From Posidonia oceanica (Eukaryota; Streptophyta; Magnoliopsida; Alismatales; Posidoniaceae), in contig JAZBRS010000049.1 of assembly GCA_037176725.1 (NCBI GenBank), forward strand, positions 37,006,001 through 37,070,000: a stretch of 64,000 nt of DNA, given 5' to 3'. The notes beneath the pieces are model-generated. The model did not search any database. It worked only from the letters and a program-made list of their open reading frames with translations, and had not been told where the DNA came from. This document shows positions 33,493 through 45,677 of this stretch, piece after piece. Position numbers and translations under genes: made by a program. Each line of letters starts with the position of its first letter. Positions within the stretch are counted from its first letter, which is position 1.

Positions 33493-36400
33493 TGTAGTAA
33501 TCCTGAAATTCTGGTCGTCCATGCACGATGCCAAAGCTCGCGTGCACCGATCAAAATAGGCTCACTATATGCGATAGGATCTGAGGGAAGAAACTTGACT
33601 CGGAAATGCTGGCAAAAGAAGGAAAAAGAAATGATAAGACAAATCGGAGTCGCCACCAAGTCTATTAAATTGGGAGACAGGGAAAATCGAGGGTAAAGCA
33701 TGAAAAGACATGCTAAATCGGATGCTAAGAAGGAGAAAAGGGATGCGATGCAACACAATGCGATGCTATGCTATGCTATGCTATGACTCGTGCCTAGGAT
33801 GAAGGAAAGGTCGATGTGGGCCAAGAGAAATGGCAAGGACTCCTGTTGCGCACGGGGAAAGTGTTAGGCACCCCCGATACGTCCAAGAGTCGGTCTTTCT
33901 TAGGCAATCTCGTGCACTAATGCAAGGAAATGCTAGCCTAATGCCTAAATGCAATGCATGTCTAATTGCCATGCATGGGAAATAAACGTGCTATCTATGT
34001 GCTCAGCAACGCTGCTAGTGTTCCGAACTGGGCGAACCCTGGTTCGTGAGAACTCCTAGGCAGTAAGCATCATAGCCCTAATGCAAATGCAGGCGATAAA
34101 ATGAAACTACGGGGAAAACCAGGCAAAAGATAAACCAAAGCGGGCGCGGAAAATAGTGCAAGAGTGTGGAAAACGAGGCGAAAGTGCGGAAAACGAGGCG
34201 AAAGCGCGGTGCAAAGCCAAAACAGGGGTTAGGCAGCATGCATGGGGGTTGCAGTAGGCATAAGAAGCCATAAAACACGGAAATCGGCGAACGAAGCAAG
34301 ATCAGCATTTTAAAATCACATCTAGCCAACTGTAAGTGTTGGACACTGGCAACTAGGGCATCCAACGTTGGACGCTGCCATTGCTGGCATCCAACACCTG
34401 CTGGAGGCAGACAGCATGCAACTTTTGAAAAAGAATGCATTCTAACTATATGGATGCAATGTAGATGCAGAAATGCAGCTAAATGGATGCATGACATGCA
34501 GGGCTAACAGGACAGAAGAACAGAAGTGGATTCAGAGCAAGGGGAAAGCTAAGATCAAGAACCAAAGCAAGCAGGGTGTTGGATGCCCGTGGGCATGGTG
34601 TCCAATGTTAGACGCTAGAGAGGCAGGCGTCCAACACAGGCCAGAGGAAAACAAGACAAAATAAGCATACAAATGACAAATAAAAATTGGGAGCATGCAT
34701 TTGGGCTACTGGAGACAAGCAGAAGGTAGACATGCAAGCATAGGATACAAAAGAAACCAAGATACTCGCCATCTGCGACATGTGCTAGGCATAAAGCTCA
34801 ATCAGAGCGTTGGACGCGAGCTGAACCAGCGTCCAATGTTGGACGCCTGGAACAGCAGCGTACAACGCCTTGGGAGGCACAAACACACAAGAACTTGCAT
34901 AAAAAATAGCATATGATCTAAGAAAGCAATGGAATAATTGCAACGAAGGCTAAGCATGCATATAAACACAAGAATCATGCAAGCATATAGATAAGAGCAT
35001 CATGCAAGCTTAAAAAAATAAGACAGAGGAACAGGAACGTTAGACGCTGATGACAACAGCGTCCAACATTGGACGCTGAAGCCCCGAGTGTCCAACGCCT
35101 GTAGTATGCAAACTCACCTGCACAAAGGGGGAGCTCAGCTCTAAACCCCACTTAACAATCAATCATGCAAACTACTGAAGACATGCCAGAACAGGAAAGG
35201 AGCATTCACCAAGCATTTAATCCATGATAAGCAAAAAGGCAAGAGCATGCATAGGAATAAAAGATAAAAACCCAAGAAAAGGAAAGCATGCAACTTAAGA
35301 GGGCATTAGCAAGCCTAAGCATGGTTGCCATAGGGGCCAGGCATCTCTAAGCAAGCATGGATCATGAATAAACCACGAAAAGAAGCAAGATGCAAGCATG
35401 GCAGCAAAATAGAGCAAGCAGACATGTTGGACGCTGGATGAACCAGCGTCCAACGTTGGACGCGGCTCACCTAGGCGTCCAACACAGGCAGACAGCAGAT
35501 GACTTAAAACATGCAAAATGATTCAAGCAATGATCCAAACATGAAAGTAGGCATGGCATAGCATCTGAAGACATGTAAAGGAAGCATGTAGCATGGATTC
35601 ACAAAAAGCAAGCAACATCAAAGCAGGGCAAACTTCAAAGCAAGAGCAAAGCAAGCAGGGAATTGGATGCTGGCTACTGCCGCGTCCAACGTTGGACGCA
35701 CCAGACTGGGCGTCCAACACACTGAAGATCCTCCTGGCCAAGAATCGTGGCCAAATGGATCTAAAACATCAAACAAACTTGCTAGCAAGCAAGAGTGATT
35801 GACAACAAGCATGGTGGTATGCTTGGGGCCAAGATTAGGTGGGTGGCTTGCTCCACCCACCTCTTCCTCCTCATGGCCGGAAAACCAAGGCGAGGAGGGG
35901 TGTGTGCAGTGCAAAAGCACATGGAAAGCATCCAGAAACACTCAACCTATCATGCATGAGCTACAGGGAGGGATAACCAACCTGGCCACGGCTTGAAACG
36001 GCATGTCGCACTCCTTCGCCGACACTGCTGAAGTGGGCGACAGGGCTTCTCCAGCGAGCTCGTGCGGCTAGCTGGGGGCACGGGAGAGGTCGGCGAAGGT
36101 GTGGGAGTGAAGGTGGATCTTTGCACTTCACACCGGAGTGGTCGAATTGCAAAGGAGGGGGCTGTGCTGGTCTATGTGTGCATGGGAAGAGGGCTGTTTG
36201 GAGCTAGTTTTGTGAATGGGTTGCATGGGTTTGGGTGCATTGGCAGTGGATGCAGAGGAGAATTGGCAGGCTTGGTAGGTTGTGGCAGGGCTTCTGAGTG
36301 AGAGGAAGGCACAAGGGATGTCAGGAGAGGGGCATGGGTGTGTCAGACGGCCAGCGAAGTCGCGGTGGTGGCTGACAGAGGCGGCTGAAGGCAATGAGGG

Positions 36401-36908
36401 CGGAGAGAGCAGAAATGGTGCTAAGATGGAGAAGATGGCTAGTAACTCGGCCTTGGAAGGTAGTGGATGGCTTGGAGTGCAAGAGGGGGCAGGTAGTAAG
36501 TGCGGAGGGGTAGTGGAGTGGACGGGAGGTGAGCCGAAGGTGACGGAACAGCCGCTGCTGCAACCGAGTTGTTGGACGCTAGAGCAGAAGGCGTCCAACG
36601 TTGGACGCTAGCATAGGACGCGTCCAACGTTGGACACTGCCTATTCCAGCGTACAACAAACCCAGGAGGCAAAAGGCTGAAATGGGCTTGGGCTTGGGCT
36701 TAGAAAGGGTTTAAAAGGTGCAAAAAGGCTTGGGTTAAGGCTTGGGGTTTAGGTAAGGTTTTAGGTTTGGTTTCAGGGTTTAGGTAAGGTTTTAGGTTTG
36801 GTTTCGGGGTTGAAATGGGTTGGTCTAAAAAAGAGTGCCATTCCAAAGTCCACGCGAGCCTGTAGGAGAAATCACCAACTTCCATCCTGTCAAAATGGGG
36901 TGTCTACA
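33493..36908 (-). mobile_element. LTR, family B, 3.4 kb, minus strand (3' LTR)
   Basis: On the minus strand it starts TGTAGACACCCCATTTTGAC at 36908 and ends GGATTACTACA at 33493. A polypurine tract abuts its start on the minus strand (36909-36921), so this is the 3' LTR of an element lying at higher coordinates. The conserved 3' block occupies about 33493-34080. Upstream of that it differs completely from family A and carries seven hairpin modules. No gene is seen; the open frame at 36128-36598 has no domain. Confidence 0.87.
34338..36657. repeat. Seven tandem-hairpin modules of the LTR at 33493
   Basis: Modules at 34338-34395, 34578-34635, 34809-34866, 35039-35096, 35426-35483, 35662-35718 and 36571-36657. 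Each is built of 29-bp hairpins of the form GTTGGACGC-N11-GCGTCCAAC placed back to back, so the centre of each module reads as the perfect palindrome GCGTCCAACGTTGGACGC or a close variant. Six modules are doublets (57-58 bp) and the one nearest the LTR start is a triplet (87 bp = 3 x 29). Spacers of about 170-180 bp between the first four modules are unrelated to the hairpins. Confidence 0.88.
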
Positions 36909-38258
36909 AATGCCCCTCCCTGAGCAAGGTCAAGCGTAGTGAGACCGTTGCTCAAGGTTGATAAGACACCCTACCTGACGCCGGCAGGAGCGCAATTGCT
37001 GTAGGCATGAGTCACTTATCCGGCGGATGCACTGGAAATCATGACTCGATGCCATAATGCAAATGCAGATGCAAGATGCTAATGCAATGCAATGCATGCT
37101 AATACAGAAGTTAGTACAAATGTTAGTGCAGATGCTAATGCTGATGCTGAACCAATATGAACTAGTGCGCGTGCAGGTGCTGTGCATGAGGAGATGCTAT
37201 GCCGATGCATGGTGAGTGCTGGTGCTAATGCTGATGCTGATGCTGATGCTGATGCTGTGGGTGCTTGCTATGCTTGTGAGCGCTAATGCTTGATGTGAGT
37301 GCTTGCTATGCTTGTGAGTGCTTGCTAATGCTGATGCTGTGAGTGCCGGTGCTGCAAATGCAGCCACCAACGGGGAATGCTAGTGCAGTGCAGTGTGATG
37401 CATGCTGAAGCAAGGGAAAGCAGAGGGTTCTACAATGCAACGCGGCAAGTTGGCTGCTCGTCCAAACTTGCGCAAAAGCGGCTTCGGAAGGACTAATGTG
37501 CTTGCCACTCGAGCAGGTTGGCAGCTAGTTCGGGGGAGACCAGGAGGTCCTTGTCCATTTGGGACAAGTGAAACAAGCAGGAGCTCGCGAGGCCGCGAGA
37601 AGGAGAAGATGCTTGCCTCTAGCCGAGGCAGCAAACAGGTAGAAGAGACGGGAAGGGGCAATGCAATGCAAAGGGTGCCCTAAGCAATGCAAGAAGGTGA
37701 ATGCAAATGCAGATGAATGCAAACACTAGAATGCTGTGCTGATGCAAATGATATGCTTACGTTAATGCTTACTACGCTGTACTCCTTTGGGGGAAAGTGA
37801 GATGGTGCATGCATGCGAAAAAGTGGAAATGCAATGCAATGCTGTCGCTGGCCAATGCAAGTAGGCCAGGCGACGGAAGTGCCATTCGCAAAGCTCGACT
37901 GTAGACGAATGGCAATGCAAGCACATGAAGTAAAGCAGAAAGTAAAGATGCTAAAAGTAAAGCAGGGGATGTGCAAGCGATGGTGGGTACAAAATGCCCA
38001 GGAAAGCAGAATGCGGAAGTTAGTGTAAGGACCATAGAGGAGTGGCAGTGCAATAAGGGTGCAATGCATGAAATGTTATGCAGTGGGATGCAAGATATGC
38101 AGTGGAACGCCGGGCACGCGAAACCGAGAAAACGATCCCAAGGCCGCGCACTACTGGGGGTGCCATCCAAGGCCGGCAAGCTGCGAAAGTCTTGCAGGTG
38201 CCGAGGATGTTACCTTAAGCAATATGCGAACCAAGGGTCTAGATCCTAAGCACGTAAT
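36909..38258 (-). other. 3' end of the minus-strand element's internal region
   Basis: From the polypurine tract (36909-36921, GGGAGGGGCA on the minus strand) it follows in reverse the sequence of 17190-18582. 37070-37380 is a run of ATGCTGATGCTAATGC-type repeats. It stops at 38258, where a plus-strand LTR begins, so the rest of this element is missing. No gene. Confidence 0.75.
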
Positions 38259-41200
38259 TGTAGACACCCCATTTTGATAGGCTGGAAGTTGGTGTTTTCT
38301 CCTGCAAGCTCGTGTGGACTCTGGAATGGCACTCTTTTTTTAGACTAACCGATTTCTACCCCAAAACCAAGCCTAAAACCTTGCCTAAACCCCAAGCCTT
38401 AACCAAAGCCTTTTTACACCTTTTTAAACCTTTTTAGCCCAAGCCCAAGCCCATTTGCAGCCTTTTGCCAATTGAGTGTGTTGTACGCTGGAATAGGCAG
38501 CGTCCAACGTTGGATGCGTCCTGTGCTAGCGTCCAACGTTGGATGCCTTCTGCTCTAGCGTCTAACGACTCGGTTGCAGTAGCAGCTGCTCTGCCTCCTT
38601 CGGCTCACCTCCCGTCCACTCCACTGCCTCCCTGCACTTATTGCCTATCCCCTCTTGCACTCCATGCCATCCATTGCCTTCCAAGGCTGAGTAACTCCAT
38701 TTACTAGCAATCTTTTCCTCCTCAGCCGATTTCCCACTCTCTCTTCTCCTCATTGCCATCCGCCGTTGATTCCCTTGCCACCCGCGTCTCCGACGCTGCC
38801 CTCTGACCTGCCCTACCACCCTCCTGCCATCCTCGTGGCCTTAGCACACCCAGAAGCTCTGCTAAAGCCTGCCAATTCTCGCCCAAGCCGCTACCATTTG
38901 CAGCAGAACCCAAGCACCCATGCACAAAACCAGCACCAAACAGCCCTCTTCCTCAGAACGCACAGACCAGCATAGCCCTCTCCTCTGCAATTCGACCACC
39001 TCCAGAGCAAGACCAAATATCCAGCTCCACTCCAGACCCTTCGCCGACCTCTCCTGTGCCTCCAGCTAGCCGCGCGAGCTCGCCGGAGTCAGCCTGTCGC
39101 CCACTTCCACAGCGCCGGCCAAGGAGTGCAAATAGCCGTTTCAAGCCGCGACGAGGTAAGTTCTCCATCCCTGTAGCTCATGCATGATAGGTTGAATGTT
39201 TCCATGTGCTTTCCATGCATCATTGCACAGCACACACCCCTCCATTGCTTGGTTTTCCGGCGATGAGGAGGAGGAGGTGGGTGGAGCAATCCACCCACCT
39301 ATTCTTGGCACCAAGCATACCACCATGCTTGTTGTCAATCACTCTTGCTTATTAGCAAGCTTTCTTGAAGTTTTGGATCCATTTGGCTGCGATTCATGGC
39401 CAGAAGGATGTTCAGTGTGTTGGACGCCCAAGCTGGTGCATCCAACGTTGGACGCGGCAGTAGCCAGCGTCCAACACCCTACTTTGTTTGCCTTTGCCCT
39501 TGCTTTGCCACGCTTTGCTATTGCCTGTTTCTTTTTGTAAATCCATGCTGCATGCCTTCTTTGTGTGTTTTCAGATGCTATACCATGCCTACTTCTTTGT
39601 TTAGATCCTTGCTTGAATCATTTTGCTTGCTTTAAGTCTGTTTGCTATCTGCCTGCGTTGGATGCCTGGGTGAGCCGCGTCCAACGTTGGACGCTGGTTC
39701 ATCCAGCGTCCAACATGTCTGCTTGCTCTATTTTGCTGCTATGCTTGCACCTTGCCTCTTTTTGACGTCTATGCATGATCTGTGTATGCTTAGAGATGCT
39801 TAGCCCCTATGGCAACCATGCTTAGGTTTGTAAATATCTTCTTAAGTTACATGCCTTTTTCTTGGTTTTTTTATCCTTTATTCTTGCGTCTAACGGTCCT
39901 GCTCCTTTGTCCTGTTTCTTTTAGCTTGCATGATGCTCTGATCTATATGCTCGCATGGCTCCTGTGTTTATATGCATGTTTAGCCTTCATTGCAATTATT
40001 CCATAGCATTCTTAGTTTATATGCTAATTTTATGCAAGTTTTTTGTGTGTTTGTGCCTCCCAGCGTGTTGTACTCTACTGTTCATGGCGTCCAACGTTGG
40101 ACGCTGGTTCAGCTCGCATCCAACGCTCTGGTTGAGCTTTAAGCCTGGCACAAGTTGCAGGTAATGTTTCTTTGGTTTCTTTTGCCTCCTATGCTTGCAT
40201 GCTTAGTCTATGCTTGTCTCCAGTAGCCCAAATGCATGCTCCCAATTTTTTCTTTGCCATTTGTATGCTTTTTGCCTTGTTTTCTTCTGTCTTGTGTTGG
40301 ATGCCAGCCTCTCTACCGTCTAACGTTGGACACCATGCCCACGGGCGTCCAACACCCTGCTTGCTTTGGTTCTAGATCTTAGCTTGCCCCTTGCTCTAAA
40401 GCTGCTTCTGTTTGGCTCTCATGTTAGCGCTGCATGTCATGCATCCATTTTGTTGCATTTCTGCATCTGTATTGCATCCATATAGTTAGAATGCATCCTT
40501 TTTCAAATACTTGCATGCTGTCTGCCTCCAGCAGGCATTGGACGCCAGCAATGGCAACGTCCAACGTTGGACGCGGCTGTTGCCAGCGTCCAACGCTTGC
40601 AGTTGGTTAAGCACAGTTTTAAAATGCTGATCTTGCTTTGCCTCTTGTTTTCCGTGTTTTATCGCTTCTTATGCGTACTGCTACCCCCATGCATGCTACC
40701 TGGTCCCTATTTTGTTTTTCTCCTTGCTTTTGCATTGTTTTCCGTGCCTTTGCATTGTTTTTTCCGTGCCTCGGCATCGTTTTCCGCACCCTTGCATCGT
40801 TTTCTGCGCCTTCGCCTCGTTTTTTGCGCTTTTGCACCGTTTTCGGCGCTTGCTTTGGTTCATATCTTGCATGTCGTTTGCATTGCCTGGTTTTCCCCGC
40901 AGATTTGTTTTATCGACTGCATCTGCATTAGGGCTATGATGCTTACTGCCTAGGAGTTCTCACGAACTAGGGTTCGCCCGGTTCGGAACACTAGCAGCGT
41001 TGCTGAGCACATAGATAGCACATTTATTTCCCATGCATGGTAAGTAGACATTCATCGCATTTAGGCATTAGGCTAGCATTTCCCTACATTAGAGCACGAG
41101 ATTGCCTAAGAAAGACTGACTCTCGGACGTATCGGGGGTGCCTAACACCTTCCCCGTGCGTAACAGGAGTCCTTGCCTTTTCTCTTGGCCCGCATCGACC

Positions 41201-41357
41201 TTTCCTTCATGCTAGGCTCGAGTCATAGCATAGCATAGCATAGCATTGCATTGTGTCGCATCACATCCCCTTTGCCCCTCTTTGCATTCGGTTTTGCATG
41301 TCTTTTCATGCTTTACCCTCGATTTTCCCTGTCTCCCAATTTAATAGACCAGGTGGC
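38259..41357 (+). mobile_element. LTR, family B, plus strand, truncated at 3' end
   Basis: Starts TGTAGACACCCCATTTTGAT. It follows the same order of landmarks as the LTR at 41358, with six hairpin modules against seven (the one matching 42820 is absent). It stops at 41357 within AATAGACCAGGTGGC, about 170 bases before the expected LTR end, where the next LTR begins at once. The break falls in a second PBS-like sequence that the neighbouring LTR retains intact at 44335-44346. Five bases left of the start are GTAAT; no partner was found. Confidence 0.87.
38480..40594. repeat. Six tandem-hairpin modules of the LTR at 38259
   Basis: Modules at 38480-38566 (triplet, 87 bp), 39419-39475, 39657-39714, 40067-40124, 40296-40353 and 40537-40594 (doublets of 57-58 bp). 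The architecture is GTTGGACGC-N10/11-GCGTCCAAC repeated head to tail. The triplet starts 221 bases from the LTR start, the same offset as in the LTR at 41358. Confidence 0.88.
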
Positions 41358-44300
41358 TGTAGACACCCCATTCTGACAGCCTGGAGGTTGGTAGTTCTCT
41401 TTTGCAGGCTCGTGTGGTCTCTGGATTGGCATTCCCTTTTCTAACCCCTTTCCTAACCCACTTCCCAAGCCCAAAACCTTGCTTAAGCCTTAGAAGCCCT
41501 TGCCTAAGCCAATTGCACCTTTTACAACACTTCCAGGCCCAAGCCCAAGCCCATTTGCAGCTTTGGCCACCTGAGTGTGTTGGACGCTGGAACAGGCAGC
41601 GTCCAACGTTGGACACGGCCTGTGCCAGCGTCCAATGTTGGACGCCCTCTAGTCTGGCGTCTAACGACTCGAGTGCAGCAGTGGCAGCTCCGCCCCCTTC
41701 AGCTCACCACCCATCCACTCCACCGCCTCCCCACACTTACTACCCATCCCTTCCTCCACTCCACGCCATCCACTACCTTCCAAGCTTGAGTTACTACCCA
41801 TCTCTCCTCCATTTCAGCCCAAAACCTGCTCTCCTCACCTCACTGACAGGCCTATCTTCCGTTGGCCGTGTCAGCCACCGCCTCACCTCTGTCGCCCTCC
41901 TGCCATTGCCCATGCCTTCCTCTGACATCCCACATGGACCTCACACACTCACCCGCACCTGCCAGGAGACCTCGTGTGCTCTGAGCTACTTAGGAGACCT
42001 TGTCGAACTTGCTACCGTGCACACACCTACAACTCCGGCGAACTTCGTCGACCTGCCGTTCCAGGGCTTCCAACGGTAAGCCACCTACCCCCTCTAGTCA
42101 TGCATGTGTAGTAGAATGTGTCCATGCCTTTTTACAAGTTTTTTGGCTCCTTTTGGATGTGATTCACATCCAAGAGGACATTCAGTGTGTTGGACGCACC
42201 AACTGGTGCGTCCAACGTTGGACGCGGCATGGGCCGGCGTCCAACGGCCTGCCTTGCTCTGCCTTCATCTGAATGCTTTCCATGCTTTTTCTTTGCATGC
42301 TTCTTTGCAAGCATATGCCATATGCTTCCTTTAATGCTTCCTGATGTTATACCATGCTTATCAATTTGTTCCATGCGTGTTTGAATGCTTTTTGCATGCT
42401 TAGTATCAGTCTGTCTTCTGCCTTCGTTGGACGCTAGGGTGAGCCACGTCCAACGTTGGACACTGGTTCACCTAGCGTCCAACACCCCTGTCTGCTTTGC
42501 TTTGCTGCCATGCCTACTCCATGCATATTTTTGAATATTATTTTGTGATCCATGCCTAGTTAGAGATGCCTGGTCCCTATGGCAACCATGTTTAGGTTTG
42601 CTAGGATTTATTCTAAGTTGTTTACTCCCTTTTGCAAAGTTAAAGCTTGCTTCTCTTATGCATGTTCTTCCCTTTGCTATCTTTAGCTTAAATGCTTGCA
42701 AATGTTTGCTGTGGATGCTCCTTTTAGTCTCTTACATGCCTTGGTTCATCTACATGCATGTAGGTGGGGGTCTGAGCTGAGCTCCCCCTTTAGAACAGGT
42801 GAGCTTGCATGCCTAGGTCGTTGGACGCCAGAGCCTTCAGTGTCCAACGTTGGACACTACTGGCTCTAGCGTCCAACACCCTGGCTCATCTCTTGTTTGT
42901 TTAATGCTTGCATACCTCTCTGATCTTGCTTATTTACTTGCTTCCTGTGTTCTTATGCATGCTTAGCCTATTTAGCAACGGTTCTGAAGCTTCCATTAAG
43001 TTATTTTGCTATTTTATGCATGCTTTTTGTGTGTTGTGCCTCCCAGAGCGTTGTACGCTGTTGGTGTTGGTGTCCAACGTTGGATGCCGGCCTAGCTCGC
43101 GTACAACGGCCTGGTTGTGCCTTTGGCCTGGCACTCAGCACAGGTAAGGTTTGATTTTTTTTTTGCATCCCTTGCTTGCTCGCTTGCTCCATGCTCAACC
43201 CCAGTGACCCAAATGCATGATCCCAACTCTCCTCTATCACTTGTATGCATCTTTTCTCCCCTCTGCCTTCAGTTCTTGTTGGACGCCAGCCACTCTGGCG
43301 TCTAACGTTGGACGCCCAGCCTACAGGCGTCCAACAACCTGCATGCTTGAATCTTTAATTTTGGCATGCCCCTTGTTTCGATTCTTCCTCTAATCTTCTG
43401 TTAGGTTAGATTAGCATGTCTAGCACCCATTTAGTTGCATATTTGCATCAGTACTACATTCATGTAGTTAGATTGCATTGTTTTTAAAAAATATGCATGC
43501 TGTCTGTTTGCAGTGGGTGTTGGACGTGGGCTGTCCCAGTGTCCAACGTTGGACGTTGGTGTTGCCAGCGTCCAATGCATGCAGATGGCTGACAGCCATT
43601 TTAAAGCGTCGATTTTGTTTCTCGCGTTTTATTACTTCTTTGGCTTGCTGTAACCCCAATGCATGTTACCAACCCCTTTGTTTTGATTTCGCACCCCACT
43701 TTGCCCTTTTTTTTCGCATTTTTGCATTGTTTTCCCGCTCTTCTGCACGATTTTCCACACCCCTTTGCATCGCTTTCCGCTTTCGGCATCGCTTGCCGGG
43801 CCTTGCTTTATTTTCTGTATTTTCGCATCTTTTTCCGCACCTGTTTTACTTTATTGCTTGCATGTCGCTCGCATTGCTTGGTTTTCCCGCTGTTTTGTTT
43901 TATCGCTTGCATCTACATATAGGGCCGTGATGCTTACTGCTTAGGTGTTCTCACGAACCAGGGGCCGCCCAGTTCGGAACACTAGCAGCGTGGCTGAGTA
44001 CTTTGATGGCACGTTTATTTCCCTTGCATAATAGGTAAGCATTTAAGGCATTAGGCTAGCAATTCCCTGCATAAGCGCAAGATTGCCTAAGAAAGACTGA
44101 CTCTCGGACGTATCGGGGGTGCCTAACACCTTCCCCGTGCGTAACAGGAGTCCTTGCCCTTTCTCTTGGCTCGCATCGACCTCTCCCTTATCTTAGGCCT
44201 GAGTCATAGCATAGCATAATAGCATAGCATAGCTTAGCTTATCCTTGCATCTCTTTGCCCCTCCTTGCATCCGGTTCAGCATGTCTTTTCATGCTTTACC

Positions 44301-44499
44301 CCCTGGTTTTCCTTGTCTTCCAATTCAATAGACCCGGTGGCGACTCCGAATTGTCTTATCATTGCTTTTTCTTTTCTTTTGCCAGCGTTTCCAAGTCGAG
44401 TTCTTCCCTCGGATCCAGTGGCATATAGTGAGCCTATTTTGATCGGTGCACACAAGCTTTGGTAATGTGCATGGACGATTAGAATTCATGATTACTACA
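41358..44499 (+). mobile_element. 5' LTR of element 2, family B, complete, 3.1 kb
   Basis: Runs from TGTAGACACCCC at 41358 to ATTACTACA at 44499, followed after one base by a PBS. It contains seven hairpin modules, a possible splice donor (CAG-GTAAGG near 43142) and the conserved 3' block (about 43920-44499) with GTGCCTAACACCTTCCCCGT, an ATAGC run near 44207, and a PBS-like GTGGCGACTCCG at 44335-44346. It abuts a truncated sister LTR on the left; GTGGC precedes it at 41353-41357, and no matching duplication was found to the right. Confidence 0.9.
41579..43576. repeat. Seven tandem-hairpin modules of the LTR at 41358
   Basis: Modules at 41579-41665 (triplet), 42189-42245, 42426-42483, 42820-42877, 43050-43107, 43278-43335 and 43519-43576. 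The first arm pair of 42189 extends to a 13-bp stem (GTTGGACGCACCA with TGGTGCGTCCAAC) around a 2-nt loop. In 43050 the outer arms GTTGTACGC and GCGTACAAC match each other, and the inner arms match each other, so a single large cruciform is an alternative fold. Confidence 0.9.
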
Positions 44500-44500
44500 G

Positions 44501-44518
44501 TGGCGACTCCGCTAGGGA
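44501..44518 (+). other. Primer binding site of element 2
   Basis: TGGCGACTCCGCTAGGGA, one base after the LTR. It matches the presumed tRNA-Arg complement except for one A in place of G. Confidence 0.85.
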
Positions 44519-45677
44519 TCTAGTACTCCGGCTTTCGCCTTGGCCTTCTCGCCTCTTACTTGGGTGTTTTGCTTGTCTTTTGCTTCTGCCTGCTTTACCT
44601 GCTTACCTGCTTGCTTGTTTATTTACCTGCTTTATGCCATGATTGTTTGCGCTGCTCTATCTGCCTGCATCACATGTCTAAATACTTGCTTGGCACACCA
44701 TGCATGCCTTTTGAATGATGAATGCTTCCTTTTACACCAATGCAATGCCACTGCACCTGCACATGCTATGCATACCTGCTTTTTGCAATGATAAGTGTTT
44801 TTCTTTCACTATCATGCTCACACACACATACACATGCCATGCCCATGCCTTTTGCTGTGATGTGTGTCGTCTGCTCGCCATATCTGGGTGATTTTCTTCC
44901 CCTTTTGCATTAAGCCTAAGGACAATTAGAGACAGATTGCTTCCCCCAAGGCTAACTAAAAACAGCAAGTAAAAAGAATTTCTAGGAGCAACTAGAGACT
45001 GCAAAGTCACCTGCACCCCCTTGAGTTAATAAAAAACGCAAGATAAAACGTGAAGCATTTGCATAAAGCATCATATAGGGCATGCATTCTTCTCATCTGT
45101 GTCCGCCTACAATCTGAGAAGGATAGTCCCGGTCTCTTGCGTCCAACGCTTTGGTGTGGAGCAAGTAGATCGGTCTGTCCCCCTTGTCAGGGGGTCACGT
45201 CGGTGTTAGTAGAGGGTACCACCCATGCTTCTGGCAGGGTCAAGGCCACCTACGCACCACTACGTCACCACCTGAGCTTTGGGCCGGGTTTAAGACATGG
45301 GACCTGCTTGTTTCTAGCCTGAGTCGGCGACCCGTACACCCCTGAGCGTCTGAAGTAGATTGCCTACTAGGACACCCTAGATTGGTGAGGGAGAGCATGC
45401 TAGAAAGCATACATCTGCATTCATATCATACATCTAATGCATTTGCTTTTACTTTTGGGTTCTAATCCCTTGATTTTGTTTGCTCTTCACGCAGAGATCT
45501 GTCAGTGAGTTCCTTAGCTGGAGCTTGAGTGTCCTCTCTTGCTGACGCCCCTGCTGCGACCCCTGCTTCTGATCATCCTCCCTTCCGAGCTATGTCGCTT
45601 TAGCGAACATAGCTCCTCCTAGGATTCGCCCCCTTGCTCCTGCTCGTAGCCTTGTGATCACCCGTTCTCAGTCAGTG
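44519..45677 (+). other. Untranslated leader of element 2
   Basis: Collinear with the leaders at 5613 and 58438. A hairpin CCCCCT-TGTC-AGGGGG lies at 45179-45194. The sequence CTTCACGCAG near 45494 is a candidate 3' splice site. No gene. Confidence 0.65.
45179..45194 (+). promoter_or_regulatory. Leader hairpin, element 2
   Basis: A perfect 6-bp stem with a TGTC loop at the same leader position as 6289 and 59133. Confidence 0.5.

Noticed and set aside
36128..36598. Pro/Ser-rich minus-strand frame in the family B LTR
   Set aside because: The matching part of the sister LTRs (38480-39170, 41579-42080) does not conserve one frame, and no domain is visible.
34338..43576. Hairpin modules explained as MITE insertions
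   Set aside because: They have no flanking target duplications, come in quantised 28-29 bp units, and occupy the same order in three LTRs. I still list this as the main alternative to test.
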